From Bacteroidota bacterium (GTDB lineage: Bacteria > Bacteroidota > Bacteroidia > Flavobacteriales > Weeksellaceae): 58,515 nucleotides of DNA. The DNA is taken from assembly GCA_023411265.1 (NCBI GenBank), contig JAEYOX010000094.1, positions 1-58,515 on the forward strand, written 5' to 3'. The position numbers and the translations under genes are program-made. Positions 1 through 8,261 of this stretch are shown here, in pieces (position 1 is the stretch's first letter; each line of letters starts with the position of its first letter). The notes beneath the pieces are model-generated. The model saw nothing but the letters and a program-made list of their open reading frames with translations, ran no database searches and was not told the DNA's origin.

Positions 1-83
1 TGAGCAACAGTGTTAACACTTCCTGCTTGAGCGAATGCGAAAGTCCCTAAAACGATCGCTGCTGCTGATGCGAGCTTTTTCAT
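1..83 (-). CDS. N-terminal end of a secreted protein (cut by window edge)
   Basis: Only the first 27 codons lie in the window. They encode a Sec signal peptide: two lysines, an Ala/Val/Leu-rich core and a likely signal-peptidase I cut after FAFA, before Q. The start is the ATG at 83-81. The leader resembles that of the DUF1573 protein at 22217, but the mature domain is outside the window, so the family cannot be named. A periplasmic, outer-membrane or secreted location is the only supported inference. Confidence 0.6.
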   Translation of the reverse strand, partial: MKKLASAAAIVLGTFAFAQAGSVNTVA

Positions 84-474
84 AATTAAAAATTTTAAAT
101 TGTTAGTCCTGCAAATCTATGAGCCTACAACACATCTTGAATCACTGAAAAACAGCAAATTATCAATATCATTAAAGATAGTAGTATTTATAATCAGATG
201 CCGGACTTGGAGTATATCATGGATATTTTGGAGATCCCGTCACAGGATGTGGGTACATAAATTTTGACGGTAAGTGGGTAGTGCTTTTCATGAATGTCCG
301 TTTTCTCATCTTTTTCATTCGTTGCCTGAAGGAAAAACATGAATATGATATGCAACAAAATAACCTATGGGAGTATACTTCCTTTTATAAAAATTTCGTA
401 ATTAAACAAAAAAAAACTGCTTCTCAAATGAGAAACAGCCTTAATTTCGACTAATTACTGTTTTTCCAGTAAAA
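84..474. other. Intergenic region without a convincing gene
   Basis: This stretch lies between the truncated secreted-protein gene and slyD. The only strong signal is the slyD terminator at 407-438. A stop-free plus-strand stretch from 194 to about 453 has no good start codon. It contains a short segment (about 230-290) reading GDPVTGC and INFDGKWVVLF, which faintly recalls the start of a peroxiredoxin domain. I treat it as non-coding or a possible gene remnant. Confidence 0.4.
407..438 (-). terminator. Rho-independent terminator of slyD
   Basis: On the minus strand a hairpin with arms CTGTTTCTC and GAGAAGCAG (one unpaired or wobble position) and loop ATTT is followed by a run of T. It lies about 40 bp after the slyD stop. 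Confidence 0.75.
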
Positions 475-975
475 TTAATGTCCTGCGGTACCATCTACAC
501 CATGAGCATGGCCATGGGAAAGCTCCTCTTCTGTTGCCGGCCGCGTCAGCACTATTTCTACATCAAAATTCAAGGTTTTGCCAGCCATCGGATGGTTTAA
601 ATCTACGGTTACTGCTTCGGAGTTTACTTCCAGAACTGCAGCCGTAAGTTGATTTCCATCCTGATCCTGTAACGGCAAAATAGCTCCGACAGGCGGCATC
701 CCTGATTGGTCAAACATTTCGACAGGTAGTTGGGCTACAGCATTTTCCTGTTTCTCCCCATACCCTTCTGCGGCGGAAAGCGTGAACGATTTCTTGTCTC
801 CTGCTGCCATTCCCTGGATTTCATTTTCAAATTTCGGGAGCATCATTCCCACTCCATACAAAAAAGTAAGAGGATTTTCGTCCTCGGTCTTTTCAATGAA
901 GGTTTGATCTCCGTTTTCTTCGATGGCATTCAGTGTATAATGAAGTGCTACAACGTGATTTTTTTCGATAGTCAT
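475..975 (-). CDS. slyD: FKBP-type peptidyl-prolyl cis-trans isomerase, SlyD family
   Basis: A cytoplasmic prolyl isomerase and chaperone of 166 residues. The FKBP fold is split as in SlyD: an N-terminal part (about residues 1-70, with the YGVGMMLPKFE and MAAGDKK segments), an inserted chaperone flap (about 72-128), then the closing strand NHPMAGKTLNFDVEI. The short C-terminal tail has histidines at 154, 156, 158 and 166. In enterobacterial SlyD a His/Cys-rich tail binds nickel; here there is no cysteine in the tail, so metal binding is only possible. The gene is monocistronic, with its own terminator and a TAnnTTTG box upstream at 1046-1053. Confidence 0.9.
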   Translation of the reverse strand: MTIEKNHVVALHYTLNAIEENGDQTFIEKTEDENPLTFLYGVGMMLPKFENEIQGMAAGDKKSFTLSAAEGYGEKQENAVAQLPVEMFDQSGMPPVGAILPLQDQDGNQLTAAVLEVNSEAVTVDLNHPMAGKTLNFDVEIVLTRPATEEELSHGHAHGVDGTAGH

Positions 976-1045
976 ATGATAAATTTAGTAAAGGGAATTA
1001 CCCTTCAGATTAAAGAATTAAAAAATACCAGCCGGTATTATCGGA

Positions 1046-1053
1046 CAAAGGTA
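1046..1053 (-). promoter_or_regulatory. Putative -7 promoter box of slyD
   Basis: Minus strand TACCTTTG matches the Bacteroidota -7 consensus TAnnTTTG. No matching -33 TTTG is seen. The predicted start near 1039 coincides with a 6-bp inverted repeat at 1024-1039 (AATACC-AGCC-GGTATT). Confidence 0.35.
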
Positions 1054-1120
1054 ATCTTTTAGGAATAAAATTAGGATACAGGACATCCTACTCAACTTTT
1101 ACAATTTAATGTGAAACCTT

Positions 1121-1603
1121 TTATTTTAAAGATTTTATAATTTCTCCAAGAATTTTATTCACAAAAATATATTGGTTTTCCGTCAGGTGCTTTTTCGGAT
1201 CCCCCTTAATGCGCTTAGAAAATAATATGTCTGCACCATGGATAAGCGAGATGTAAGCGAAACAATCTTCAATACCTTCATCCGGAACAGGCCTTGCATA
1301 TCCTGTGATAGCCAAACCAAGTTCAGAATTAAATACTTTTGCCACCTCAAAAGCCATTTTTTGTGAAATTTCTTTCGACACCGAATTGCATTGTTCGGCA
1401 TGAACAGGATTGACATTCAGCTGCTTTGCTTTCTGCCCTGCGTTGTACGCCGTAATTCCTCCCTGAAAAAAAGACATCGCATCCTCTGCCTGCGAAAACA
1501 TATTCTGAATAAGCCCGGAAGTACAGCTTTCCGCTACTGCAATGGTTAATTTCGTGCGGAGTATCAATTCAGCACATTGGCTGAGTTTTTTCTGATCTAT
1601 CAT
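1121..1603 (-). CDS. CinA C-terminal-type protein (nicotinamide-nucleotide amidohydrolase family)
   Basis: A stand-alone CinA C-terminal domain of about 160 residues. In the family (PncC) this domain deamidates nicotinamide mononucleotide to nicotinate mononucleotide in pyridine-nucleotide recycling. The signature AESCTSG near residues 24-30 and the following GGITAYN and ITGYA segments are the family's active-site elements. The N-terminal COG1058 domain of full CinA is absent. The open frame extends upstream to 1630, but the ATG at 1603 (MIDQKKLSQ) fits the family start better. The gene is divergent from the aldo/keto reductase, with about 80 bp between them. Confidence 0.85.
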   Translation of the reverse strand: MIDQKKLSQCAELILRTKLTIAVAESCTSGLIQNMFSQAEDAMSFFQGGITAYNAGQKAKQLNVNPVHAEQCNSVSKEISQKMAFEVAKVFNSELGLAITGYARPVPDEGIEDCFAYISLIHGADILFSKRIKGDPKKHLTENQYIFVNKILGEIIKSLK

Positions 1604-1686
1604 TTTTTTCACCCTAAAATATCGGATCAATTTCAGCTAAAATTATTCCAAATAAAACTGTAATTTTATGGACCAAACAATCTTCA

Positions 1687-2535
1687 GTGGAAACCATCCA
1701 GCTTAATAACGGCGTAAGCATTCCAACAATAGGCTTCGGAACTTACAAAACGAGCGAAAATGACACTTCAATTATCCGTGCTGCGATCGAATGCGGGTAC
1801 AGACTTTTGGACACCGCATCAATCTACAATACAGAACAATCCACCGGTACTGCCATCCGACTATCGGGTATTCCTAGAGAAGAAATTACGGTAACTTCCA
1901 AAGTGTGGCGAAACGATTTGGGTTATCGGGAAACGAAAGAGGCCTTTTCAAATTCATTAAAACTATTGGGTTTGAAATATCTTGATCTGTATCTGATTCA
2001 CTGGCCTGCGAATGCCAGAAACTTCGATAACTGGCAGAAAACCAATGCTGAAACATGGCGCGCAATGGAAGAATTGGTAGAAGAAGGAAAAATAAAATCC
2101 ATTGGTGTCAGTAATTTCTGGCCGGACCATCTTGAAGCGCTTTTAAATTCGGCTAAAATAATTCCTGCAGTCAACCAGATTGAATTTCATCCCGGATACT
2201 GGCAACCGGAAACTACAAATTATTGCAGGAAAAGTGGAATCATACTGCAGGCATGGTCACCTTTGGCAAGAGGCAGAATTTTTGAAAATAAAATACTGAC
2301 CAAAATAGCGAACCACCATCAGAAATCTATATCTCAAATTGCATTACGCTGGAGTGTTCAGCATGGCGTCATTCCAATTCCTAAAGCTTCAGGCAAGGAA
2401 AGGATGAATGAAAATCTCAACATTTTTGATTTTTTACTTTCAAAAGACGAAATGCAGCTTATTAACCGATTGCCGGAGATGGGTTTCAGTGGAGAACGAC
2501 CGGATTTGTGGCCGGAAAGACTCGCACAGTCATAA
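1687..2535 (+). CDS. Aldo/keto reductase
   Basis: A 282-residue NADPH-dependent carbonyl reductase with a TIM-barrel fold. The catalytic tetrad is visible: D42, Y47, K72 and H105 (the last in YLIHWPA). The signature near residue 135 (KIKSIGVSNF) and the cofactor-binding IPKASG segment near the C-terminus support the family. The substrate cannot be predicted. The start is GTG at 1687; the ATG at 1668 is out of frame and no upstream in-frame ATG exists. Its end overlaps the convergent DUF421 gene by 6 bp. It may belong to a stress-related cluster running to 5975. Confidence 0.9.
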   Translation: METIQLNNGVSIPTIGFGTYKTSENDTSIIRAAIECGYRLLDTASIYNTEQSTGTAIRLSGIPREEITVTSKVWRNDLGYRETKEAFSNSLKLLGLKYLDLYLIHWPANARNFDNWQKTNAETWRAMEELVEEGKIKSIGVSNFWPDHLEALLNSAKIIPAVNQIEFHPGYWQPETTNYCRKSGIILQAWSPLARGRIFENKILTKIANHHQKSISQIALRWSVQHGVIPIPKASGKERMNENLNIFDFLLSKDEMQLINRLPEMGFSGERPDLWPERLAQS

Positions 2536-3063
2536 TTCTCTCTTCTTTTTTAACGTGCTGTGTTGGCTTTCTTTATCATACCTGATGAAAGAAATCTGGC
2601 CTTCACTTTCCACGTGAGCAGATTTAATCTCCTCTATATTTTCAATACCATTTTCGCGCATATGACTTATAAATTCGTCTTTGGTGATCAATTCTTTCCG
2701 CATATTCCTATAGTGCAACCTCCCTTCTTTGACAATTTGAATCGGTGAATGCTCAAATAAATTTTCGAATAAAGGGAAAGTGTAACTAAGCCAATTGACC
2801 AAATAATTACACAAAATTATGACCAGAAACATAATTATACCATCGCCTACACTATCATAATCTCCCAACGCATGAGAAGCCGCTTCCGTAAGAAGAAGCA
2901 CAAACACTAAGTCCATTGCACCCAATTCACCAGCGGTACGCCTAGGCAAAAACCTGAATACTAAAAGAATAAAGAAATACAGTACTATTCCTCTTGCAAT
3001 GTTTTCTAGAAGAGGAACATCCGGCTCAAAAACAGAACTCCAGTCGTGAGGTAGAAAGTCCAT
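2530..3063 (-). CDS. DUF421 (YetF-like) membrane protein
   Basis: A 177-residue inner-membrane protein. Three hydrophobic segments (about residues 21-40, 47-65 and 72-92) are followed by a cytoplasmic domain with the DUF421/YetF hallmarks: GxxLFENLxEHSP-like wording, then IVKEGRLHYRNMRKELITKDEF. The molecular function of the family is not established; members are often linked to stress or sporulation genes. It is convergent with the aldo/keto reductase and overlaps it by 6 bp. Confidence 0.85.
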   Translation of the reverse strand: MDFLPHDWSSVFEPDVPLLENIARGIVLYFFILLVFRFLPRRTAGELGAMDLVFVLLLTEAASHALGDYDSVGDGIIMFLVIILCNYLVNWLSYTFPLFENLFEHSPIQIVKEGRLHYRNMRKELITKDEFISHMRENGIENIEEIKSAHVESEGQISFIRYDKESQHSTLKKKREL

Positions 3064-3449
3064 AAAGGTTTTTTTTACTTAATAGCAATTTCTTCAACAA
3101 TTGAACCATCAATGGAAATGATAATGACCCATCTTAATGAATGTTAACCAGTGTATCGATACGAGAGAAATTTTTACAATATCGTTTTCCACTTTTACAT
3201 AATTGTTATTTATGATAACTGAAGGGTTTCATAATGTTAAAATAAATATCAGAAATTAAAACTCTTGTAAGAGAATAGCATGCAATACTTCTTATAATAG
3301 TTTAGAAATAAGGAAATAAAAGCTCTAAAATGCTGATAATTTCGAATCATAATTTCCTTAAAATACCATTAATTTAACATTTAGACCTAATTTTTAGAAT
3401 GGTCACAATTTTGTAGTTTTGAAAGACCAAATCACAAAATATTAAAATT
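3064..3449. other. Intergenic region with upstream control of the 3450 gene
   Basis: This divergent intergenic region between DUF421 and the low-complexity gene is very AT-rich. The only clear element is a -7-like box near its right end (3414-3421). A stop-free stretch of about 21 codons on the minus strand ending near 3077 has no start codon and is not called. No RNA gene is recognised. Confidence 0.4.
3414..3421 (+). promoter_or_regulatory. Putative -7 promoter box of the disordered-protein gene
   Basis: TAGTTTTG matches TAnnTTTG, 28 bp before the ATG at 3450. The -33 element is poor (TTTAG rather than TTTG). Confidence 0.4.
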
Positions 3450-4337
3450 ATGTCACACACAAGAAATTGGGACGACAGAGATTCGTCTCGCAACAGAAGT
3501 CAAGAGAACGTGGGAAGCCATTATGGCAACCCGAACAGAGAAGGGTACGGTGAAAACTATAATGACCCCAGATCCGAAACGTCCGGAAGAAATTACGACG
3601 ACCATTCAGGAAACTATGGAAACAACCAGAACCGTCATCAAAATCAAAACCCAAATAACCACCAAAGGCAAAATTCCGGAGATCAATATCAACACAGGTC
3701 AGATAATGATTATCAGGATAACAGCAGAAGGGGCTTCGATTCAAGGTCTTCATGGCAGAATGACAACAGAGATTCCTATCAGGACAGAAACTATGGAAAC
3801 CACGGATATCACGAGCGTCACAGCAACTATGGACGCGACAGGGAATATAGCGACTACGGAAACCAACAAAATAACAATTCCGGAAATTATCAGCAGAGAT
3901 ATGATGACAACCACCGACAAAATCAAAATTGGGGCTCTGAAATGAGTGGAAATAACAGAGGTTTTGGCAGAGAGTATGAAAATACCAGAAACCATGGTTA
4001 TGAATCTCAGTTTGGACAGGATCAATACTCTGGCCGCCATAGACAGTCAGACAATTATGGCTCAAGCCGCTACGGTTCTGAAAATGAAAGTGTTTCTAGA
4101 TCTTATCCGGATCGTGATGAACAACAAAGAAGAACTTCCGGAGAGCATGATCGCTACTCGAATTACAGAAATTCAGATTCATCGGAAGACCGCTATAATA
4201 ACAGAAACCAATCTTCAGGATACGAAGAATATAGCAGCAGAAGTTCACATCATCAGAACCGTTACGATGATGATAGAGGCCAAGAAAGAAACAGGGATTC
4301 CCGACACGGCAATCAGAATCAAAACAATAATTACTAA
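3450..4337 (+). CDS. Low-complexity, predicted disordered N/R/S/Y/Q/D-rich protein
   Basis: A 295-residue protein made almost only of Asn, Arg, Ser, Tyr, Gln, Gly, Asp, Glu and His, with virtually no Leu, Ile, Ala, Cys or Trp clusters. There is no signal peptide, membrane segment or recognisable folded domain. Tyrosines are spaced through the chain in short motifs such as NYG, RYG, DRY and GYE, alternating with arginines, a composition like prion-like or FUS-type condensate-forming regions. Similar Y/N/R/G-rich proteins occur in Bacteroidota stress loci, some with BON domains; none is seen here. It starts at an ATG, follows a -7 box and ends before a strong terminator, so it is a real monocistronic gene. 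Its function is unknown. Confidence 0.8.
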   Translation: MSHTRNWDDRDSSRNRSQENVGSHYGNPNREGYGENYNDPRSETSGRNYDDHSGNYGNNQNRHQNQNPNNHQRQNSGDQYQHRSDNDYQDNSRRGFDSRSSWQNDNRDSYQDRNYGNHGYHERHSNYGRDREYSDYGNQQNNNSGNYQQRYDDNHRQNQNWGSEMSGNNRGFGREYENTRNHGYESQFGQDQYSGRHRQSDNYGSSRYGSENESVSRSYPDRDEQQRRTSGEHDRYSNYRNSDSSEDRYNNRNQSSGYEEYSSRSSHHQNRYDDDRGQERNRDSRHGNQNQNNNY

Positions 4338-4342
4338 ATTCA

Positions 4343-4371
4343 AAATCCGGCTTTGTCAGCCGGATTTTTTA
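4343..4371 (+). terminator. Rho-independent terminator of the disordered-protein gene
   Basis: The perfect arms AAATCCGGC and GCCGGATTT surround a short loop and are followed by a T-run, just after the stop at 4337. Confidence 0.85.
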
Positions 4372-4451
4372 TACAATTTGAAGCAATTATTATAAATAAA
4401 AATAATGATGTCTTAACAAACATTTACTTATCGTATTTTTAAATAAAAAAT

Positions 4452-5975
4452 ATGAAAAGAGACGGACAACACACGAGTTTCTGGCAAGACGGTTCATCCC
4501 TACATGAAAATAACAGACCTGTCGTCAATGACTTTGACACCATTATTGTTGGTGCAGGAATCACAGGATTAACTTTGGCTTTGGAACTGCAGAAACGGGG
4601 ACAACAATGCGTGATTCTTGAACAGCACGCACCAGGTTTCGGAACCACCGGCGGAACCACCGCACATCTTAATAATTTCTTCGATGAATCTTATGATAGC
4701 ATCATCAGCAAATTCGGGGAAGATAAGGCGCAAACGATTGCTGATCATGCAAAAACAGCAAAGGAAATTGTTCGAAATAACATTCAGCAATTCCAGATCG
4801 ACTGTGATTATCAGGAATGCGATTTCTACCTTTTCAGCGCAGAGAAAAACCAGGATAAAACACTTTCCAAAATTTTGGACGCACATCAAAAACTCGATTT
4901 GGAAAGCCGTTATGTGAACTCCATTCCTTTCAGCATTAACTTCAGAAAAGCTATCGAAATTAAAGATCAGGCTCAGTTTCATCCGATGCGTTACATCTCC
5001 GCTCTGGCACACCAGTTTGAAAAAAACGGAGGACTACTTCTCACTGAAAGAAGAGTGAAAAACCACGAAACATTGAATGATACCATCAGCATCACAACTG
5101 CGACGGGAGAAGTTTTCACAGCAGCCTCCTTGGTTTGGGCCACACATATTCCTCCGGGTAACAATCGCTTTAATGTTCTTTTAGCTCCTTACCGGAGTTA
5201 TGCCTTGGCCGCCAGTCTGAAATTTACCCCGGAAAATATGGCGCAGGCAGCGGATCTCTACGATCCTTACCATTATTTTCGTTATCACAAAAAAGATGGA
5301 GAAAATTATTTAATCATCGGAGGTTTTGACCATAAAACCGGTCAGGAAAAAGACACCACTCAACCATTCAAAAATCTGGAAAATTATGCACGTGAACATT
5401 TCGAGATTGATGAAATTACCCATCAATGGTCTTCGCAGTTCTATGTTCCGGTAGATGGGCTTCCCTATATCGGAAAAATGCCTGGCGAAGATCACATTTA
5501 TGTCGCAACCGGTTACAACGGAAACGGAATGACCTGGGGAACTCTTGCATCTGAAATTATTGCCGATTTGATTCAGGGAAAAGAGAATGAACTGGCTGAA
5601 ATTGTTTCTCCGTCACGAATAGAAATTCAGGCCAGTGCCGCTACTGCAATTCAGGAAAACGCAAATGCTGTTTTTCATTTGATTACCGACCGTTTAATGT
5701 CTGACAATAAGGCAGAGTTAGATGACATTCCCAAAGGCGAAGGAAAAGTAGTTCAGTATCAGGGAGAACAGGTTGCCGTTTATCGGGAAGACACCGGAGA
5801 GTTTGTGTTTCTTTCAGCAATCTGCCCACATATGGGTTGCACAGTACAGTTCAACAGTGCTGAAAAATCATGGGATTGTCCTTGTCACGGTTCCCGATTC
5901 GATACTAATGGAACTTTAATGAATATGCCGGCTACGGAAGGCTTACAACAATGTACTCCTTTGAGTAAAGATTAA
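4452..5975 (+). CDS. FAD-dependent oxidoreductase with C-terminal Rieske [2Fe-2S] domain
   Basis: A 507-residue fusion. Residues about 28-380 form a DadA/DAO-type FAD oxidoreductase: dinucleotide motif G34-x-G36-x-x-G39 followed by an acidic residue at the end of strand two (LEQ), and a C-terminal FAD segment ATGYNGNGMTWG. Residues about 420-507 form a Rieske domain, with cluster ligands C458, H460, C476 and H479 and the disulphide pair C463/C478. The cluster probably passes electrons to or from the flavin. The substrate is unknown. No signal peptide is present, so it is cytoplasmic. It stands alone between two terminators, next to other putative stress genes. Confidence 0.88.
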   Translation: MKRDGQHTSFWQDGSSLHENNRPVVNDFDTIIVGAGITGLTLALELQKRGQQCVILEQHAPGFGTTGGTTAHLNNFFDESYDSIISKFGEDKAQTIADHAKTAKEIVRNNIQQFQIDCDYQECDFYLFSAEKNQDKTLSKILDAHQKLDLESRYVNSIPFSINFRKAIEIKDQAQFHPMRYISALAHQFEKNGGLLLTERRVKNHETLNDTISITTATGEVFTAASLVWATHIPPGNNRFNVLLAPYRSYALAASLKFTPENMAQAADLYDPYHYFRYHKKDGENYLIIGGFDHKTGQEKDTTQPFKNLENYAREHFEIDEITHQWSSQFYVPVDGLPYIGKMPGEDHIYVATGYNGNGMTWGTLASEIIADLIQGKENELAEIVSPSRIEIQASAATAIQENANAVFHLITDRLMSDNKAELDDIPKGEGKVVQYQGEQVAVYREDTGEFVFLSAICPHMGCTVQFNSAEKSWDCPCHGSRFDTNGTLMNMPATEGLQQCTPLSKD

Positions 5976-6005
5976 AGACGCTAGGACTTTGAAATATAAT
6001 ATAAT

Positions 6006-6042
6006 AAAACCGGAACTGAGCAAATCAGTTCCGGTTTTATTT
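6006..6042. terminator. Bidirectional terminator between the FAD-Rieske gene and glyA
   Basis: A perfect 14-bp stem (AAAACCGGAACTGA / TCAGTTCCGGTTTT) with loop GCAAA and T-runs on both strands serves both convergent genes. Confidence 0.9.
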
Positions 6043-6060
6043 TTAAATTTAAATTAAATA

Positions 6061-7332
6061 TTAAAACTGAAATAAAGGCAATCCGTCCATCATTGTATTT
6101 ACTTCTTTTCTTACTTCTTGCAGAACTGATTCATTTTCCAAATTATCAACTACTTTCGAAATGAGTTCAGCTATAGAATCCATATCATTTTCCTTCATGC
6201 CTCGCGTGGTGATGGCAGCTGTACCCAATCGGATCCCGGAAGTCGTGAAGGCCGATTTATCATCATAAGGAACCATATTTTTGTTACAGGTAATATCTGC
6301 TTTTACCAGTGCTTTTTCCGTTTCTTTTCCATTTACATTTTTATTCCGAAGATCTACCAGGAAAAGATGGTTATCGGTTCCGCCGCTTACAATGTCAAAT
6401 CCGCGATCCATCATGGACTTGGCCAATGTGCGTGAATTTTTGATAACCTGAAGAGTATAATCAGAAAATTTATCATCCAAAGCTTCTCCGAACGCTACTG
6501 CTTTAGCAGCAATCACGTGTTCCAGCGGACCACCTTGCGTGCCCGGAAACACAGCACTGTCCAACACTTGGCTCATCATTTTGATTTGTCCTTTAGGCGT
6601 TTTATGTCCGTACGGGTTTTCATAATCCTTGCCCATCATAATGAGCCCGCCTCGAGGTCCTCTCAGTGTTTTATGAGTGGTAGTAGTCACTACGTGACAG
6701 TGCGGAAACGGAGAGGATAAATGTCCTTTCGCAATAAGACCTGCAGGATGCGCAATATCAGCCCATAATGTAGCACCTACCTCATCCGCTATTTCCCTGA
6801 ATTTTGCGAAATCAATATCCCGTGAGTAGGCTGAATAACCTGCAATTAACATTTTGGGCTTCACTTCCAAAGCTTTTGTCCGAACGTGATCATAATCAAT
6901 TCTTCCGGTTTCCCTTTCTACGCCGTAAAAATGAGCTTTATACTGAATTCCTGAGAAGTTCACCGATGAACCGTGAGTCAAATGGCCACCCATAGAAAGG
7001 TCCAAACCCAGAATATCATCCCCCGGATTCAGAACTGAAAGATAAATGGCCGCGTTTGCCTGCGAACCGGAATGCGGTTGCACATTAGCATATTCCACAC
7101 CGAAAAGCTCTTTGGCTCTTTCGATTGCGAGGGTTTCAATTTCGTCCACCACTTCGCATCCGCCGTAATATCTTCGCCCCGGATAGCCTTCAGCATACTT
7201 ATTGGTTAGCACACTTCCCATCGCTTTCATTACCTCTTCGGAAACAAAATTTTCAGAAGCTATCAGCTCTATGCCGTGGGTTTGTCTTTGTCTTTCTTTT
7301 TCGATCAAATCGAAAATAATTGCATTTCTCAT
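6061..7332 (-). CDS. glyA: Serine hydroxymethyltransferase
   Basis: A cytoplasmic PLP enzyme that interconverts serine and glycine with tetrahydrofolate, the main source of one-carbon units. The 423-residue length is typical. The PLP lysine lies in the signature TTTTHKTLRGPRGG, and the N-terminal ELIASENFVS and KYAEGYPGRRYYGG motifs are complete. The ATG at 7332 (MRNAIIFDLIEKE) fits the family start; the frame stays open to 7377, but the extra 15 residues are not family-like. It ends at a bidirectional terminator. Confidence 0.97.
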   Translation of the reverse strand: MRNAIIFDLIEKERQRQTHGIELIASENFVSEEVMKAMGSVLTNKYAEGYPGRRYYGGCEVVDEIETLAIERAKELFGVEYANVQPHSGSQANAAIYLSVLNPGDDILGLDLSMGGHLTHGSSVNFSGIQYKAHFYGVERETGRIDYDHVRTKALEVKPKMLIAGYSAYSRDIDFAKFREIADEVGATLWADIAHPAGLIAKGHLSSPFPHCHVVTTTTHKTLRGPRGGLIMMGKDYENPYGHKTPKGQIKMMSQVLDSAVFPGTQGGPLEHVIAAKAVAFGEALDDKFSDYTLQVIKNSRTLAKSMMDRGFDIVSGGTDNHLFLVDLRNKNVNGKETEKALVKADITCNKNMVPYDDKSAFTTSGIRLGTAAITTRGMKENDMDSIAELISKVVDNLENESVLQEVRKEVNTMMDGLPLFQF

Positions 7333-7448
7333 TTTTTTGGTATTTTTTATGTAGCAGAACTTTATAATTCCGCTCATCTATGTTTCAAAATTAAACAAAA
7401 AAAACATCATTCCTGAATTTTGAATATCTTTACACTATAAAAATTATT

Positions 7449-7745
7449 ATGGGACTGAAGAAAAAATATAAAAAAGAAGTATTAAACTCCTTAAAACTTC
7501 TTAATACCACCGAACACCAGCTGCTGGAAACGATGACACAACTGATGCTGATGAAAGAAATGAAAGAAAATGGCATTACTCTGAAAAAAGGCGATACCTT
7601 TTCTTTCGAGGATGATATTTTCGATTACAGCCCGGATAAGACGGTGCGGAAAATAGCAAAACTGCGCAGGAAAATTCAACAAACGATGTTGGACATAGTA
7701 GAAAATAATGAACTGAAAGACGAAGAAATCAAATTTCTGGCATAA
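7449..7745 (+). CDS. Small conserved-looking hypothetical protein
   Basis: A 98-residue, highly charged, probably cytoplasmic and mostly helical protein. It has a basic N-terminus (GLKKKYKKE), a helix rich in Leu/Met with LLETMTQLMLMKEM, a central acidic patch (FSFEDDIFDYSPD) and a C-terminal helix KIAKLRRKIQQTM. I recognise no family. It starts at an ATG and lies 31 bp upstream of recX in the same direction, so the two are probably co-transcribed. Any link to RecA control is only contextual. Confidence 0.7.
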   Translation: MGLKKKYKKEVLNSLKLLNTTEHQLLETMTQLMLMKEMKENGITLKKGDTFSFEDDIFDYSPDKTVRKIAKLRRKIQQTMLDIVENNELKDEEIKFLA

Positions 7746-7776
7746 TTCAACTTCGTAATATACCGTGCATTTAGGG

Positions 7777-8244
7777 ATGGAAAAGAAACTTTTTCCTTTT
7801 CATGAAATCAAGCAGAAAATGGTAAACTATTGTGTTTATCAGGATCGCTGCCATCAGGAAGTAGAACAAAAAATGCGGGAATTCACGCTGATCCCGGAAG
7901 CTAAGGAAGATATTCTTATTTATCTGATGCAGGAAAATTTCCTGAATGAAGAACGCTTTACCCGAAGTTACATTCGCGGCAAGTTTTACATGAAATCATG
8001 GGGCCGCAACAAAATCCGGCAACATCTGAAGCAAAAAGGAATCACAGAGAAACTGATTCAAAAATGCATGGATGAAATAGAGGAAGAAGATTACGCAGTT
8101 GCATTGAATAAAATTGCCACCCGGTACGCTTCCCAGTTAAAAGGATTACAGGCATATCAGAAAAAAATAAAAACCACGCGCTACCTGCTGAGCCGTGGTT
8201 TTGAGTATGAGGAAATTCTGGAAGTGCTAAACAATTCTGAATAA
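7777..8244 (+). CDS. recX: Regulatory protein RecX
   Basis: RecX binds RecA filaments and usually limits their growth. The 155-residue protein consists of helical three-helix repeats: YCVYQDRCHQEVEQKM, then the family core YLMQENFLNEERFTRSYIRGKF and WGRNKIRQHLKQKGI, then a third, less conserved repeat (LLSRGFEYEEI). I chose the ATG at 7777 (MEKKLFPFHE) over the in-frame GTG at 7765 because the family starts there. No recA gene is in the window. Confidence 0.9.
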   Translation: MEKKLFPFHEIKQKMVNYCVYQDRCHQEVEQKMREFTLIPEAKEDILIYLMQENFLNEERFTRSYIRGKFYMKSWGRNKIRQHLKQKGITEKLIQKCMDEIEEEDYAVALNKIATRYASQLKGLQAYQKKIKTTRYLLSRGFEYEEILEVLNNSE

Positions 8245-8261
8245 ATTCCTTGTATTTTTTC

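Noticed and set aside
3448..4395. Long alternative frames within the low-complexity gene (both strands)
   Set aside because: They follow from the biased codon composition of the 3450 gene; only the main frame has a start next to a promoter box and a stop next to a terminator.
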